Shown here: one piece after another, positions 1 to 7,681 of the stretch
Layout of the letters: the number at the start of each line of letters is the position of its first letter
Position numbering within the stretch: the stretch's first letter is position 1
Origin: Candidatus Krumholzibacteriota bacterium
GTDB lineage: Bacteria; Krumholzibacteriota; Krumholzibacteriia; Krumholzibacteriales; Krumholzibacteriaceae
Direction: 5' to 3'
Assembly: GCA_030630165.1 (NCBI GenBank)
Contig: DAOVNN010000023.1
Coordinates: 1-14,878, forward strand
DNA length: 14,878 bases
Made by a program: the position numbers and the translations under genes
The notes under the pieces: model-generated
Told to the model about the DNA's origin: nothing
Database searches by the model: none
Seen by the model: the letters and a program-made list of their open reading frames with translations, nothing else

Positions 1-2
1 GT

Positions 3-656
3 ATAGGTGCTTTCATCGGATTCGAGACGACTACCGAAGAGGGGCTGATCGAAGTTCACAAGAAGTACAATATTCAGGAAGGTCGCGATTACAGAGCCTC
101 GGTACGCCGGATCCAGAGCTACAATATCACTGTTGCCGGCTCATTCATCATGGGACTGGATGTAGATCGGCCTGGCATCGGCTTGAATATCGCCGATACG
201 GCCAATCAGTATGGCGTGGATATTCTCAATGTACTGTTTCTGACTCCATTGCCCGGGACGGTCCTCTGGAATAAAATGGAGGAGGAAGGGCGCATCACCG
301 CAAACCGATTCCCCGAAGACTGGAAATATTTCACCCTGACCTTTCCCGTCGGGCGATACAAACATCTCACACAGGACGAGATCCTTGAAGAGATGAACTC
401 CTGCATCCACAGGTTCTACTCGCTGCGGGGAATTCTGCGTCGAGTGATACGCAATCTCTGGAAGAGGCAACATCCTTTTGTTGCCCTGGCATCCAACCTT
501 TCTTATCGAAAGAACGGCAGCATCAGCCGGGGTGTGTGCCAGGACTACAAGCGCACAGGTGATCGGCTGAAATCCGCACTTCCGCTGCCAGCAACGGGCG
601 ACAATCTGCATGTCCTTGTCCCACGCCTCAGAGTACAGGAGTCGAGACTGGACTGA
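3..656 (+). CDS. B12-binding-type radical SAM protein, C-terminal part (5' truncated by window edge)
   Basis: The frame is open from the first bases of the window to a TGA, so only about the last 217 residues are present. It begins in the late part of a radical SAM barrel (IGAFIGFETTTEEGL, then a Lys-Lys-Tyr-Asn stretch). It continues with GSFIMGLDVD and the segment FLTPLPGTVLWNKMEEEGRI. That TPLPGT...L...M...GRI pattern is characteristic of the B12-binding/BchE-like radical SAM superfamily, just before its C-terminal helical domain. The tail (Trp-Lys-Tyr-Phe, GRYKH, NLSYRKN) resembles the DUF4070-like extension of these enzymes. The CxxxCxxC iron-sulfur motif and the cobalamin-binding domain would lie upstream and cannot be seen. 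Members methylate or rearrange lipids, pigments, antibiotics or other small molecules; the substrate cannot be read from this fragment. The last ~25 residues are low in recognisable similarity. The ATG at 150 is internal and not the true start. Confidence 0.85.
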   Translation: MGAFIGFETTTEEGLIEVHKKYNIQEGRDYRASVRRIQSYNITVAGSFIMGLDVDRPGIGLNIADTANQYGVDILNVLFLTPLPGTVLWNKMEEEGRITANRFPEDWKYFTLTFPVGRYKHLTQDEILEEMNSCIHRFYSLRGILRRVIRNLWKRQHPFVALASNLSYRKNGSISRGVCQDYKRTGDRLKSALPLPATGDNLHVLVPRLRVQESRLD

Positions 657-826
657 CGCACGGATGCATTGTCTCTGCTGGCTTGAACGTCCTTCAGCAT
701 CTGACCAGTGACCATCAACCGGCCGTGCTGGAGACCGTCTTGCTTTTGCTTGTGTATAAAATCCGAAACATGATATTGTTGCGCCGTTAATAAACAACAT
801 TTCCCTCATACTGAGGAGTCTGCGAG

Positions 827-2341
827 ATGCGTTTCAGCGTATTTATCGTTGCTGCGGCGACCGCCGGCCTGTTTCTGGTCCAGCCCGTTATTCCGCCATT
901 GGATGGCAACGCGTACGCGCAGGCAGCGCGGATAGCAAAGATCTCCGATCCGTGCTGTGAATTCAAGGACGTTCCGGGTGTCGTCTGGTTCGGACCGGAT
1001 TCAACCCTGACGGTCGAACAGATAGCAGCTTATTGTGCGCCCATCCTGTGGTTCTCGCCCGACGAACCTCTCCTCGATGACAATAAAGGGAAAGACATCC
1101 GCATACCCGCACCGTTTCCCTTCGAGGATGCGCCTGACGCACCGGTGGTCTATTACCGCCTTCGCACGGTCTACGCGAAAAAAGACAACGATGCGTCGCC
1201 GTACATCCCGGTTGGAGACGATCGCGGGAAAGCGGTCATAGATCTCCGGAACGTTGCTGCGATCAACCTCGATTACTTCTTCTACTATCCGAGCGAGGAG
1301 GGGTTCGGCGGTCACGAGCACGATGTCGAATCTGTCGAGATGAAAGTCGCATTCGGCAGCCGCGATTGCGACAACTGTCCCTTCGGGATGGCCGTGCTGC
1401 GTGTCAACGCCAAGGCGCACGGCATTCTCTGATACGACAACACGATCAATTCCGATCTGTATACTGTTTTTCCGATCACGATCCTTGTAGAAGAGGGGAA
1501 ACACGCCAGTTGTACCGATAAGAACGCTGATGGTTACTACACTCCGGGCTACGACACCAACGAACGGATAAACGACGCGTGGGGACTGCGCGACATGATC
1601 CGGAGCGGTATGCTGGCTTCAGGGGGATTCCAGAGCTGGATGGCCAAGGTACGATGGCCGGAGACCCGCGTTTTTCCGCCACTGCCCGAGGACAGCCCCC
1701 TGATACGCGCGCATCAGGGAGATCCGTGGTTTGTGCACAAAGAAGCTATTTATGAACTGCGCGAGTTTCCGCGGCCGGAACTGGCCGAGTATGACAAGAA
1801 GCTCTACCCGTTTATCGAGGACAAGGGCGATCCCGACTGGCCGGAGGTGGATGAGGACGTCAAATTCAAGAAATATGCTGACTGGCTCCACGACGGCAGT
1901 GCGCAGCGATCACTTTCAGTAGCATTTCGTTACGATGGTGATGTAGGTGTTTCGTTCGTCTTCCCGTTCTTCATCAGCAGGAACCTGGAAGTGAAGATGA
2001 CGGGGGGATGGCTCGTCCAGAGAGTAATCCTGTCCGATCATAACATCCGGGACTTTACGTGGCAGGGAATGTACACTACATCGGCGTCGCGCTGGATAGA
2101 CGGATATTTCGCTGCCGGAGCCAAGTGGGACGAGGATGCCACGGGGCACCGGGCGAGTTACTTTGCCAGCGAAACCGGCGTCAAGTTCCGGGCCAATATC
2201 GGGCATACGCCGTTACGGATTTTAAGCAAACTCGGAACCGATTTCTGGGGATTTCGCGTCGGGCTGCATTACGTCGGGGCCGGTCCATGGAGTTTCAAGG
2301 ACATCGGGTATGTGTTTGAGTTAGGCGCGGGGTCCTTCTAG
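827..2341 (+). pseudogene. Secreted Vps62/DUF946-like protein interrupted by one in-frame TGA
   Basis: The frame starts at an ATG preceded by GAGGAG at 813-818 (8-base spacing). It encodes a signal peptide (MRFSVFIVAAATAGLFLV..., cleavage probably near AYA or AQA, residues 29-33). Codon 202 (1430-1432) is TGA. The same frame then stays open for 302 further codons to a TAG, giving 504 residues if the TGA is read through. Both halves look like real protein. The N part has CAPILWFSPDEPLL, VVYYRLRT, NLDYFFYYPSEEG and GGHEHDVESVEM, which recall the Vps62/DUF946 family. The part after the stop has ILVEEGKHASCTDKNADGYY and NDAWGLRDMIRSG. The last ~130 residues alternate polar and hydrophobic residues (FWGFRVGLHYVGAG, then YVFELGAGSF at the end), suggesting beta strands and possibly an outer-membrane barrel. 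The TGA most simply replaces a Trp TGG (HGIL-stop-YDNT). It may be a recent nonsense mutation, a base-call error or readthrough. The catalytic function is unknown. Confidence 0.65.
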
Positions 2342-2403
2342 CAGCCTGAACCCTCTCAAATGAGGACGCCAATCCAATTCGCATCTCGCCCCGAGTTCTG
2401 TTA

Positions 2404-2434
2404 TATTCAGAAAACATTCTTGTTTAACTGAATA
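2404..2434 (+). promoter_or_regulatory. Compound AT-rich hairpin upstream of the GH13 gene
   Basis: TATTCAG (2404-2410) is the exact reverse complement of CTGAATA (2428-2434). Nested inside, AAACA (2412-2416) pairs with TGTTT (2421-2425) around a four-base loop TTCT. The result is a 12-bp stem with a small asymmetric internal loop. It lies 63 bases after the previous stop codon and 44 bases before the GH13 start. No T-run follows it, so it is a poor intrinsic terminator on the + strand. A weak -10-like TATATT (2402-2407) overlaps the left arm. An operator or an mRNA 5' structure is the better guess. The structure is seen; its role is inferred. Confidence 0.45.
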
Positions 2435-2468
2435 CCTCGAGCCCCACTTGCGGTAAACGAAACCCGTT

Positions 2469-2472
2469 GGAG
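2469..2472 (+). promoter_or_regulatory. Ribosome binding site deciding the GH13 start
   Basis: GGAG lies six bases before the ATG at 2479. A longer reading from the in-frame TTG at 2467 would place this Shine-Dalgarno inside the coding sequence and put four extra residues before the signal peptide. The ATG at 2479 is therefore preferred. Confidence 0.65.
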
Positions 2473-2478
2473 AACATA

Positions 2479-4968
2479 ATGAGCACATCCTGCCGCTTAC
2501 CCATTTCAAGCTGCGTCATCGCACTGATCATTATCGTCACGGCAGCTCTCCCTGTTTATGCTGCCGCTCCCGATAACAATGTTGAATGGGAGGGTGTGTC
2601 TCACATCGATTTCCAGGACAGGCGCCCGCTTTGTCCGGTAGGCAACGAGACCTTCTCGGTCCGGTTCCAGATATACATTGAGGATATTACCGGGGCGCGT
2701 GTGTTCATCGACGACGGGGGGACGACCTCGTGGATCGGCGCATCCGTTTCGGAGCAGCGCTGGCCATATGATATCTGGGAAGCGCAGATTCCCGTTACAT
2801 CTGCTGATGGCATCAGCTACTACATGGAACTGACCGATGGTACCGATACCGACTATCTCAGCATATCCGGCCTGAGCGCTACGGTTCCAGTGGATGGGGG
2901 ATGGCCTCTCGATTTTATTACTCTCGATCATGCTCCTTTCGGTGCGACGCTGGTTACTGGCGGAGCGGTGTTCAAGGTATGGGCTCCCGGGGCTTCGACA
3001 TGTCATGTACGGGGCGAGTTCAACGGATGGGGACTCGGTAATCAGCTGACACGTGTCGGAGAGGATTTCATTGGCTACATTTCAGGCCCGACCGCCGGTG
3101 ACGAATACAAGTATTTCTTCAGTCCCGGTGATTTATGGAAAGCCGATGCCAGGGCGCGAGCCTTCAACTCGGGCAGCAATTCGAACAGCATCATCGAGGA
3201 CCCGTTCGGGTACCAGTGGCAGTTCGATGATTATCAGACACCACCGCGGGAAGAAATGGTCGTCTACCAGCTTCACATGGGTACATTTGCGGGGCGCAAC
3301 GATCCCGCGGGATCAGTTACACACCCAGCCGGTTACCTGGATGTGGCAGCTCGAATAAGTCATCTCGCTGATCTCGGCGTAAATACCGTGATGTTCAATC
3401 CCGTCAATGAATTCCCCGGCGACGAGTCTGCCGGCTATAATCCGATAACGGCGTGGGCTCCCGAATGGGTCTACGGCTCTGCCGACGACTTCAAATACCT
3501 TGTCGATGTGTGCCATCAGAACGGGATAGCCGTACTGCTCGACATCGTCTGGAACCACTTCAGCGTCAACGACAATTATCTCTGGAATTACGACGGGACA
3601 CAGTTCTATTTCGACGATCCGGCGGCAGACACTCCGTGGGGCGCGCAGGCTGATTTCGACAGGGATGGGGTACGGGATTATTATCTCCACAGCGCACTGC
3701 ACTGGCTCGAGGAGTACAAGCTCGACGGATACAGGATGGATGCAACCGACTATATGAACAATGTACAGGGAAGCGGCTGGAGCCTCATGCAGGAATTCAA
3801 TGATCTCGTGGACAACCGTTTCGCCGATAAGGTTGTCGTTGCCGAGCAGCTGCCAGACGACTCATGGGTGACCCGGCCCACCAGTCTCGGTGGAGCCGGC
3901 TTCGATTGCCAGTATTACGACTATTTCACGGATACGATCCGCGAGGAGATACTCGATGCGGCCTTCGGGGATCCCGAGATGTGGAAGATACGCAACATAA
4001 TCAACGGAAGCGGTACATACCTCGAGGGAGCGAGTGTCTTCAACTACTTCGAACTGCATGACGAGGCGTGGTCCTCGAGCGGCGGCGGACGCATCGTGAA
4101 GGTGATCGACCCGAGTGCCCCGCACGACGATGAGTGGGCCCGGGGGAGGACGAAGCTCGCGCACGCTATCGTGATGCTTGCCCCGGGAGTCCCGGCGTTT
4201 CTGATGGGATGCGAGTGGCTCGAGGACACCGATTTCGGTACGGGGTCGGCCGAAAGGATCGACTGGGCCAAGAAAATCAACTACAGCGAGTACTTTTCCT
4301 ATTTCCAGGACCTGATCGCGGTGAAGGGCAATCCCGCTTTCCGCGCCGACGCTTCCCGGCACGTACACCATCTTAATGAGAGCGGTAACGTGATAGGATT
4401 CAGGCGCTGGGACTCTGAGAACGATTTCATCGTGGTTGCCAACTTCAGTAACAACGACTATGTCGACTACCGGGTAGGGCTGCCTCAGGAGGGCTACTGG
4501 AGGGAAGTTCTCAACAGCATGGATTTCATATACGGAGGTACAGGTCCCGTAAACGATGGCACACTGATAACGGAACCTGTCGCGTACAACAGCTACAGCC
4601 AGTCGATAACAATATCTCTGCCGAAGATGGCCTTCGTGGTTCTGGAAAAAGGAAGCGTGCAGACCGATGCCGGGGAAACATCGATCCCATCGGTCAATGC
4701 GCTTCAGCCCAACTATCCCAACCCGTTCAATCCTTCGACAACGATCCGGTTTTCGCTGGCCAGACCCGGGCACGCGTCGCTCAGCATCTACGATGTCTCC
4801 GGACGCCTGGTCAGGTCGCTGGTCGACGACACTGTTGACAGCGGGATGCACGAGATCCAGTGGGACGGAACGAATGACAGGGGGAACGGAACAGCATCGG
4901 GCGTCTACTTCTATCGTCTGATCGCGGATGGCTTTACCAGGACCAGGTGCTTGGTCCTTCTCAGGTAA
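2479..4968 (+). CDS. Secreted GH13 alpha-glucan enzyme (branching enzyme/alpha-amylase type) with C-terminal sorting domain
   Basis: This 829-residue exported enzyme should act on starch- or glycogen-like alpha-glucans outside the cytoplasm. A signal peptide (SSCVIALIIIVTAALPVYA) leads. A beta domain at about 30-150 resembles the CBM34-like N-domains of neopullulanases. A CBM48/E-set domain follows at about 155-245 (VFKVWAPGASTCHVRGEFNGW). The GH13 barrel starts at EMVVYQLHMGTFAG. All four conserved regions are visible: DIVWNH (355-360), DGYRMDATD with nucleophile D421, VVAEQ with acid/base E456, and ELHDEAW with D528 as transition-state stabiliser. After the barrel's C-domain, residues ~745-829 (NYPNPFNPSTTIRFSL, YDVSGRLVRSL, GVYFYRL) form a FlgD-Ig-like or type IX-type sorting domain as in FCB bacteria. 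The CBM48 and LHMGTF motifs favour branching enzyme or maltooligosyl-trehalose-type subfamilies over plain alpha-amylase, but exact specificity is open. The gene stands alone, with its own leader. Confidence 0.92.
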   Translation: MSTSCRLPISSCVIALIIIVTAALPVYAAAPDNNVEWEGVSHIDFQDRRPLCPVGNETFSVRFQIYIEDITGARVFIDDGGTTSWIGASVSEQRWPYDIWEAQIPVTSADGISYYMELTDGTDTDYLSISGLSATVPVDGGWPLDFITLDHAPFGATLVTGGAVFKVWAPGASTCHVRGEFNGWGLGNQLTRVGEDFIGYISGPTAGDEYKYFFSPGDLWKADARARAFNSGSNSNSIIEDPFGYQWQFDDYQTPPREEMVVYQLHMGTFAGRNDPAGSVTHPAGYLDVAARISHLADLGVNTVMFNPVNEFPGDESAGYNPITAWAPEWVYGSADDFKYLVDVCHQNGIAVLLDIVWNHFSVNDNYLWNYDGTQFYFDDPAADTPWGAQADFDRDGVRDYYLHSALHWLEEYKLDGYRMDATDYMNNVQGSGWSLMQEFNDLVDNRFADKVVVAEQLPDDSWVTRPTSLGGAGFDCQYYDYFTDTIREEILDAAFGDPEMWKIRNIINGSGTYLEGASVFNYFELHDEAWSSSGGGRIVKVIDPSAPHDDEWARGRTKLAHAIVMLAPGVPAFLMGCEWLEDTDFGTGSAERIDWAKKINYSEYFSYFQDLIAVKGNPAFRADASRHVHHLNESGNVIGFRRWDSENDFIVVANFSNNDYVDYRVGLPQEGYWREVLNSMDFIYGGTGPVNDGTLITEPVAYNSYSQSITISLPKMAFVVLEKGSVQTDAGETSIPSVNALQPNYPNPFNPSTTIRFSLARPGHASLSIYDVSGRLVRSLVDDTVDSGMHEIQWDGTNDRGNGTASGVYFYRLIADGFTRTRCLVLLR
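4939..4958 (+). repeat. 7-bp inverted repeat overlapping the 3' end of the GH13 gene
   Basis: AGGACCA (4939-4945) and TGGTCCT (4952-4958) are exact reverse complements around a six-base loop. The repeat sits within the last codons of the GH13 gene and is followed only by a weak pyrimidine run. It may help end transcription together with the next hairpin or may be a coding coincidence. Confidence 0.35.
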
Positions 4969-4973
4969 TGAAA

Positions 4974-4997
4974 CGGCGCGACATCACTGCCGCGCCG
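4974..4997. terminator. GC-rich hairpin between convergent genes, possible bidirectional terminator
   Basis: CGGCGCG (4974-4980) pairs exactly with CGCGCCG (4991-4997) across a ten-base loop. It lies in the 63-base gap between the GH13 stop and the stop of the minus-strand gene, where a shared terminator is expected. On the minus strand it is followed by TTTCATTA, a short T-run. On the plus strand no T-run follows (GGGAAAAAGC). The termination role is inferred from position and is not strongly supported in either direction. Confidence 0.4.
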
Positions 4998-5031
4998 GGG
5001 AAAAAGCGTAGTGGGCTTCCTTGTCGTTCGA

Positions 5032-5526
5032 TCAGAAGGGCAGGGTGACGCCGACATTAGCTCCGATCCCGCTCATATCGACTGTTCCTCCGAGTTCATG
5101 GTCAGGCTCGAGATAGAGGTAGCGGAGCTCACCGAATACTCCCAGTCCTGCCAGTCCGATCTCAATACCCGCGGCAGCGAATCCACCCAGTGAGTTCTTC
5201 GGCGCATTATCACCGCTCATGATGTAATAACCGAGTCCCACGCCGCCGTAGAACATTCCCAGGCTGACGCGGCCGAAAGCCTCGAGCGGGAACATATCCA
5301 GATTTTCGGACCCGTCGCCGCTGTACCTCAGCCATGATGCGCGCGCTTCCACCGAGATTATCGGAATGATGCTGAAACTTTTCTTGAGACCAACTCCATA
5401 GCCTGAGTCTGCGTCCTTGGAATCCTGCCACTGCGCGAATATTCCGATAGCACGAGCCGGAACAGCGCAGGCGAAGGTCATAATAAGGGCAAGCGCCAGA
5501 CCTGTGATGATTCGAGAGGTTTTCAC
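5032..5526 (-). CDS. Small outer-membrane beta-barrel protein
   Basis: A 164-residue exported protein with an N-terminal signal peptide (KTSRIITGLALALIMTFACAVPARA, cleavage near residue 26). The mature part is made of alternating hydrophobic/aromatic strands and Gly-rich turns (GYGVGLKKSFSIIPIISVEARAS, FGRVSLGMFYGGVGLGYYIM, IGANVGVTLPF). It ends in phenylalanine, as many outer-membrane barrels do for BAM recognition. About eight strands would fit this length, as in OmpW/OmpX/PorT-like small barrels. The start is GTG at 5524-5526. No nearby ATG fits and a strong Shine-Dalgarno precedes the GTG. It is the only minus-strand gene here, convergent with the GH13 gene and divergent from asnB. The fold call rests on composition and periodicity; no specific ligand or role can be assigned. 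Confidence 0.75.
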   Translation of the reverse strand: MKTSRIITGLALALIMTFACAVPARAIGIFAQWQDSKDADSGYGVGLKKSFSIIPIISVEARASWLRYSGDGSENLDMFPLEAFGRVSLGMFYGGVGLGYYIMSGDNAPKNSLGGFAAAGIEIGLAGLGVFGELRYLYLEPDHELGGTVDMSGIGANVGVTLPF

Positions 5527-5532
5527 AACAGT

Positions 5533-5539
5533 CCTCCTT
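5533..5539 (-). promoter_or_regulatory. Strong Shine-Dalgarno for the GTG start of the barrel gene
   Basis: On the minus strand the sequence reads AAGGAGG, with six bases between it and the GTG start codon at 5526-5524. This near-consensus site is the main reason to accept a GTG start and the 164-residue length. Confidence 0.75.
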
Positions 5540-5582
5540 CGTAAAAAGAATCAGGGATGTTCGACAAACGCGAACCAGGCCG

Positions 5583-5612
5583 ATACTATGCGAAAATCAT
5601 TCCGGAAAACAA
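5583..5612 (-). promoter_or_regulatory. Candidate sigma-70-like promoter for the barrel gene
   Basis: Read on the minus strand, TTGTTT (5612-5607) is followed after 18 bases by TAGTAT (5588-5583). It sits about 57 bases upstream of the GTG start, inside the 210-base divergent intergenic region. Each box differs from consensus at two positions. This is a weak pattern match only, and the organism's promoter consensus is unknown. Confidence 0.25.
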
Positions 5613-5671
5613 CACAATCTTGATCCCGTAGCCGGGTTCTGGCGAATAATATGGACAAGGAGAGCGGAGAT

Positions 5672-5761
5672 ATGATTACAGTCGGATTAAGCAGCTCAGT
5701 GTCGTCAGGGTGTAATCGAGGAGTGAACGAGCAGTCATGTGCGGTATCGCCGGAATATTGA
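5672..5761 (+). CDS. Possible 29-residue upstream ORF overlapping the asnB start
   Basis: An ATG at 5672 follows a good Shine-Dalgarno, AAGGAGAG at 5657-5664 (7-base spacing). It opens a 29-codon frame (MITVGLSSSVSSGCNRGVNE...) that ends in TGA at 5759-5761. It overlaps the first 25 bases of asnB in another frame. The ribosome site is better than the one before asnB itself, whose GAGGAG (5718-5723) sits 13 bases from the ATG. Overlap of this kind can couple translation of the downstream gene. The peptide has no recognisable similarity and may simply be an untranslated coincidence. Confidence 0.25.
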   Translation: MITVGLSSSVSSGCNRGVNEQSCAVSPEY

Positions 5762-7599
5762 GCCTTTCCAGGAACGGATCGGCTGACCATGAACCTCTCG
5801 ACAGGATGATCGAGGCAATGCACCTTCGAGGCCCCGATGATAGCGGGAAAGCTGTCACCGACCGTGTCGCCTTCGGCATGAGACGTCTGTCGATCATCGA
5901 TCTCGAGCACGGCCATCAGCCTATCGAGTCGGAAGATGGCTCAATACGGGTGATAATGAACGGCGAGTTGTACTCCTTTCCCGAAGTGAAAAAGGAACTG
6001 GAGGGAGCGGGGCACCGGTTCAGAACCGAATCCGACACCGAGGTCCTCGTGCACGGGTTCGAGGAGTGGGGAATAGAGGGACTGCTTGAACGGCTCAACG
6101 GCATGTTCGCATTCGCACTCCACGACCAGCGCAATGACCTTGTCTTTATCGCGCGCGACCGCATGGGGATAAAACCACTTCTCTATTCTGTCAGGGACGG
6201 CCAGCTCTACTTCGCCTCATCGATAAAGGCACTGCTGATGACTGGGCGAATCCCGGTCGAGCCCGATCCCGTCGGGATCCGGCTGTATCTTTACAACCAG
6301 TATATCCCGGCTCCTTACACAGTTCTCGCGGGCGTGAGCAAGCTTCCTCCGGCAAGTTATATCAGAATAGACGGTGGAAACCCCGGAGAACCGGTAAAGT
6401 ACTGGAAGGCGCCGGACAGTGAGAAGCACTGTGCGGACAGGGACTGGCACGGCGAACTCCGGGATCTTTTCGAGGACGCCGTGCGTTGTCACATGATAAG
6501 CGATGTCGAAGTCGGGGTGTTTCTCTCCGGCGGACTGGACTCGTCACTGGTGCTCTCGTACATGAGCGAGATGTCGCCTCACAGGGTTAAGGCCTTCTCC
6601 ATCGCGGTGAAGCAGGACAATGTATATGATGAGTCTCCGTATGCCCGCCTGGCGGCGGAAAGATACGGAGCCGAGCTTATAGAAATTCCGTTTACACCAA
6701 CGGATGCCGTCGATGCCGCGACACGTTATATAGATCATCTCGATGAACCGATCGCCGACGCTGCGCAGCTCCCGACATTCATCCTGTCCGAAATCGCTCA
6801 CCGGCATGTGAAGGTCGTGCTTTCAGGCGAAGGGGCCGATGAACTCTTCGCCGGGTATGATTATTACGACCGCTTCGCAACCTTTTCGGGGAGATTCAGA
6901 AACTCTGTCGAGCCGATCAGGCGCCGTATGGCAGAGGCGGCCAGGACCGTCAGTACCGTCGAAAGGATCATGAAGCATAAATACCGCTCAACAGAAAGCG
7001 CCTATCCGCATGTGCTTCCCGGAGCCGTCTGCGATCTCCTCATGAAAGACCTGCCTGCAGGAGACACCACGGCAGAAATTCAGGGGGAGGTGGAAAGAAG
7101 CTGGATCGCGGGGAGCGGGGAGAAGGGCCTCAACAGGGCGCTTCTTGCTGACAGCAGCGGATGGCTGCCTGATAACCTTTTGATGAAGGTCGACAGGATG
7201 ACTATGGCGCACAGCCTCGAGGCCCGGGTTCCTTTTCTCGATTACCGCCTCGTGGAGCTCGCTGCTCGAATGCCGGCGGGATTGAAGAGGCGAAACCGTA
7301 TCGGCAAGGTTATCGTCAGGGAGACGTTCGCTGACCGGCTCGGCGATACGCTTGCCACACGCGGCAAACACGGATTCAGCCTTCCGATAGGACATTGGCT
7401 CCAGGGGTTGATGCGGCCTCTCGCGGAGGAGACGTTGACAGCCGGGCTCGAGGCCATGCCCTGGATAAACCGTCCGGTCGTCGATGAGATAACAGGCGAT
7501 CTGATGGGAGGCAGGATGGACATGTGGCGCCAGGTATGGATGCTCATTACACTCGCTGCCTGGTTCGTCCGGGTTGGGGATTCAAGACCCCGATCGTAA
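5737..7599 (+). CDS. asnB: Asparagine synthetase (glutamine-hydrolysing)
   Basis: Makes asparagine from aspartate, ATP and glutamine in the cytosol, releasing AMP, pyrophosphate and glutamate. At 620 residues it has the usual length for this family. The class II glutamine amidotransferase domain begins MCGIAGIL, with Cys2 as the N-terminal nucleophile after Met removal. It continues with RGPDDSG (31-37), GMRRLSIIDL (47-56) and MNGELYSF. The synthetase domain carries the PP-loop FLSGGLDSS (262-270), which binds ATP pyrophosphate, then VVLSGEGADELFAGYDYY and MKVDRMTMAHSLEARVPFLD, all classic AsnB motifs. No essential residue appears to be missing. Homologues sometimes amidate other carboxylates in cell-envelope or natural-product pathways, but no such cluster is visible here. 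The gene is transcribed away from the barrel gene upstream. Its own ribosome site is poorly spaced, so coupling to the small upstream frame is possible. Confidence 0.95.
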   Translation: MCGIAGILSLSRNGSADHEPLDRMIEAMHLRGPDDSGKAVTDRVAFGMRRLSIIDLEHGHQPIESEDGSIRVIMNGELYSFPEVKKELEGAGHRFRTESDTEVLVHGFEEWGIEGLLERLNGMFAFALHDQRNDLVFIARDRMGIKPLLYSVRDGQLYFASSIKALLMTGRIPVEPDPVGIRLYLYNQYIPAPYTVLAGVSKLPPASYIRIDGGNPGEPVKYWKAPDSEKHCADRDWHGELRDLFEDAVRCHMISDVEVGVFLSGGLDSSLVLSYMSEMSPHRVKAFSIAVKQDNVYDESPYARLAAERYGAELIEIPFTPTDAVDAATRYIDHLDEPIADAAQLPTFILSEIAHRHVKVVLSGEGADELFAGYDYYDRFATFSGRFRNSVEPIRRRMAEAARTVSTVERIMKHKYRSTESAYPHVLPGAVCDLLMKDLPAGDTTAEIQGEVERSWIAGSGEKGLNRALLADSSGWLPDNLLMKVDRMTMAHSLEARVPFLDYRLVELAARMPAGLKRRNRIGKVIVRETFADRLGDTLATRGKHGFSLPIGHWLQGLMRPLAEETLTAGLEAMPWINRPVVDEITGDLMGGRMDMWRQVWMLITLAAWFVRVGDSRPRS

Positions 7600-7681
7600 C
7601 TCTGCGTTGAAATCAATTATCTCTTTACATCACAGCGATGTATCACTATTCTCCCATAGAAACAGAAACATTCCTGCCATT

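Noticed and set aside
740..760. TTGCTT and TATAAA boxes upstream of the Vps62-like gene
   Set aside because: The spacer is only nine bases, far from the ~17 needed for a sigma-70 promoter, and no better -35 box is placed correctly.
141..809. 222-codon open frame on the minus strand
   Set aside because: It lies opposite the radical SAM gene, its peptide has no signal, motif or plausible composition, and no ribosome site supports it. It is a shadow frame.
1430..1460. Selenocysteine insertion at the in-frame TGA
   Set aside because: The position looks like a Trp, not a redox Cys/Sec site, and only a 4-bp stem follows. No convincing bacterial SECIS is visible, so this is kept only as a remote possibility.
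3862..4851. 329-codon open frame on the minus strand opposite the GH13 gene
   Set aside because: The plus-strand GH13 gene has full catalytic motifs here. The antisense peptide is Arg/Val/His-rich without any recognisable domain.
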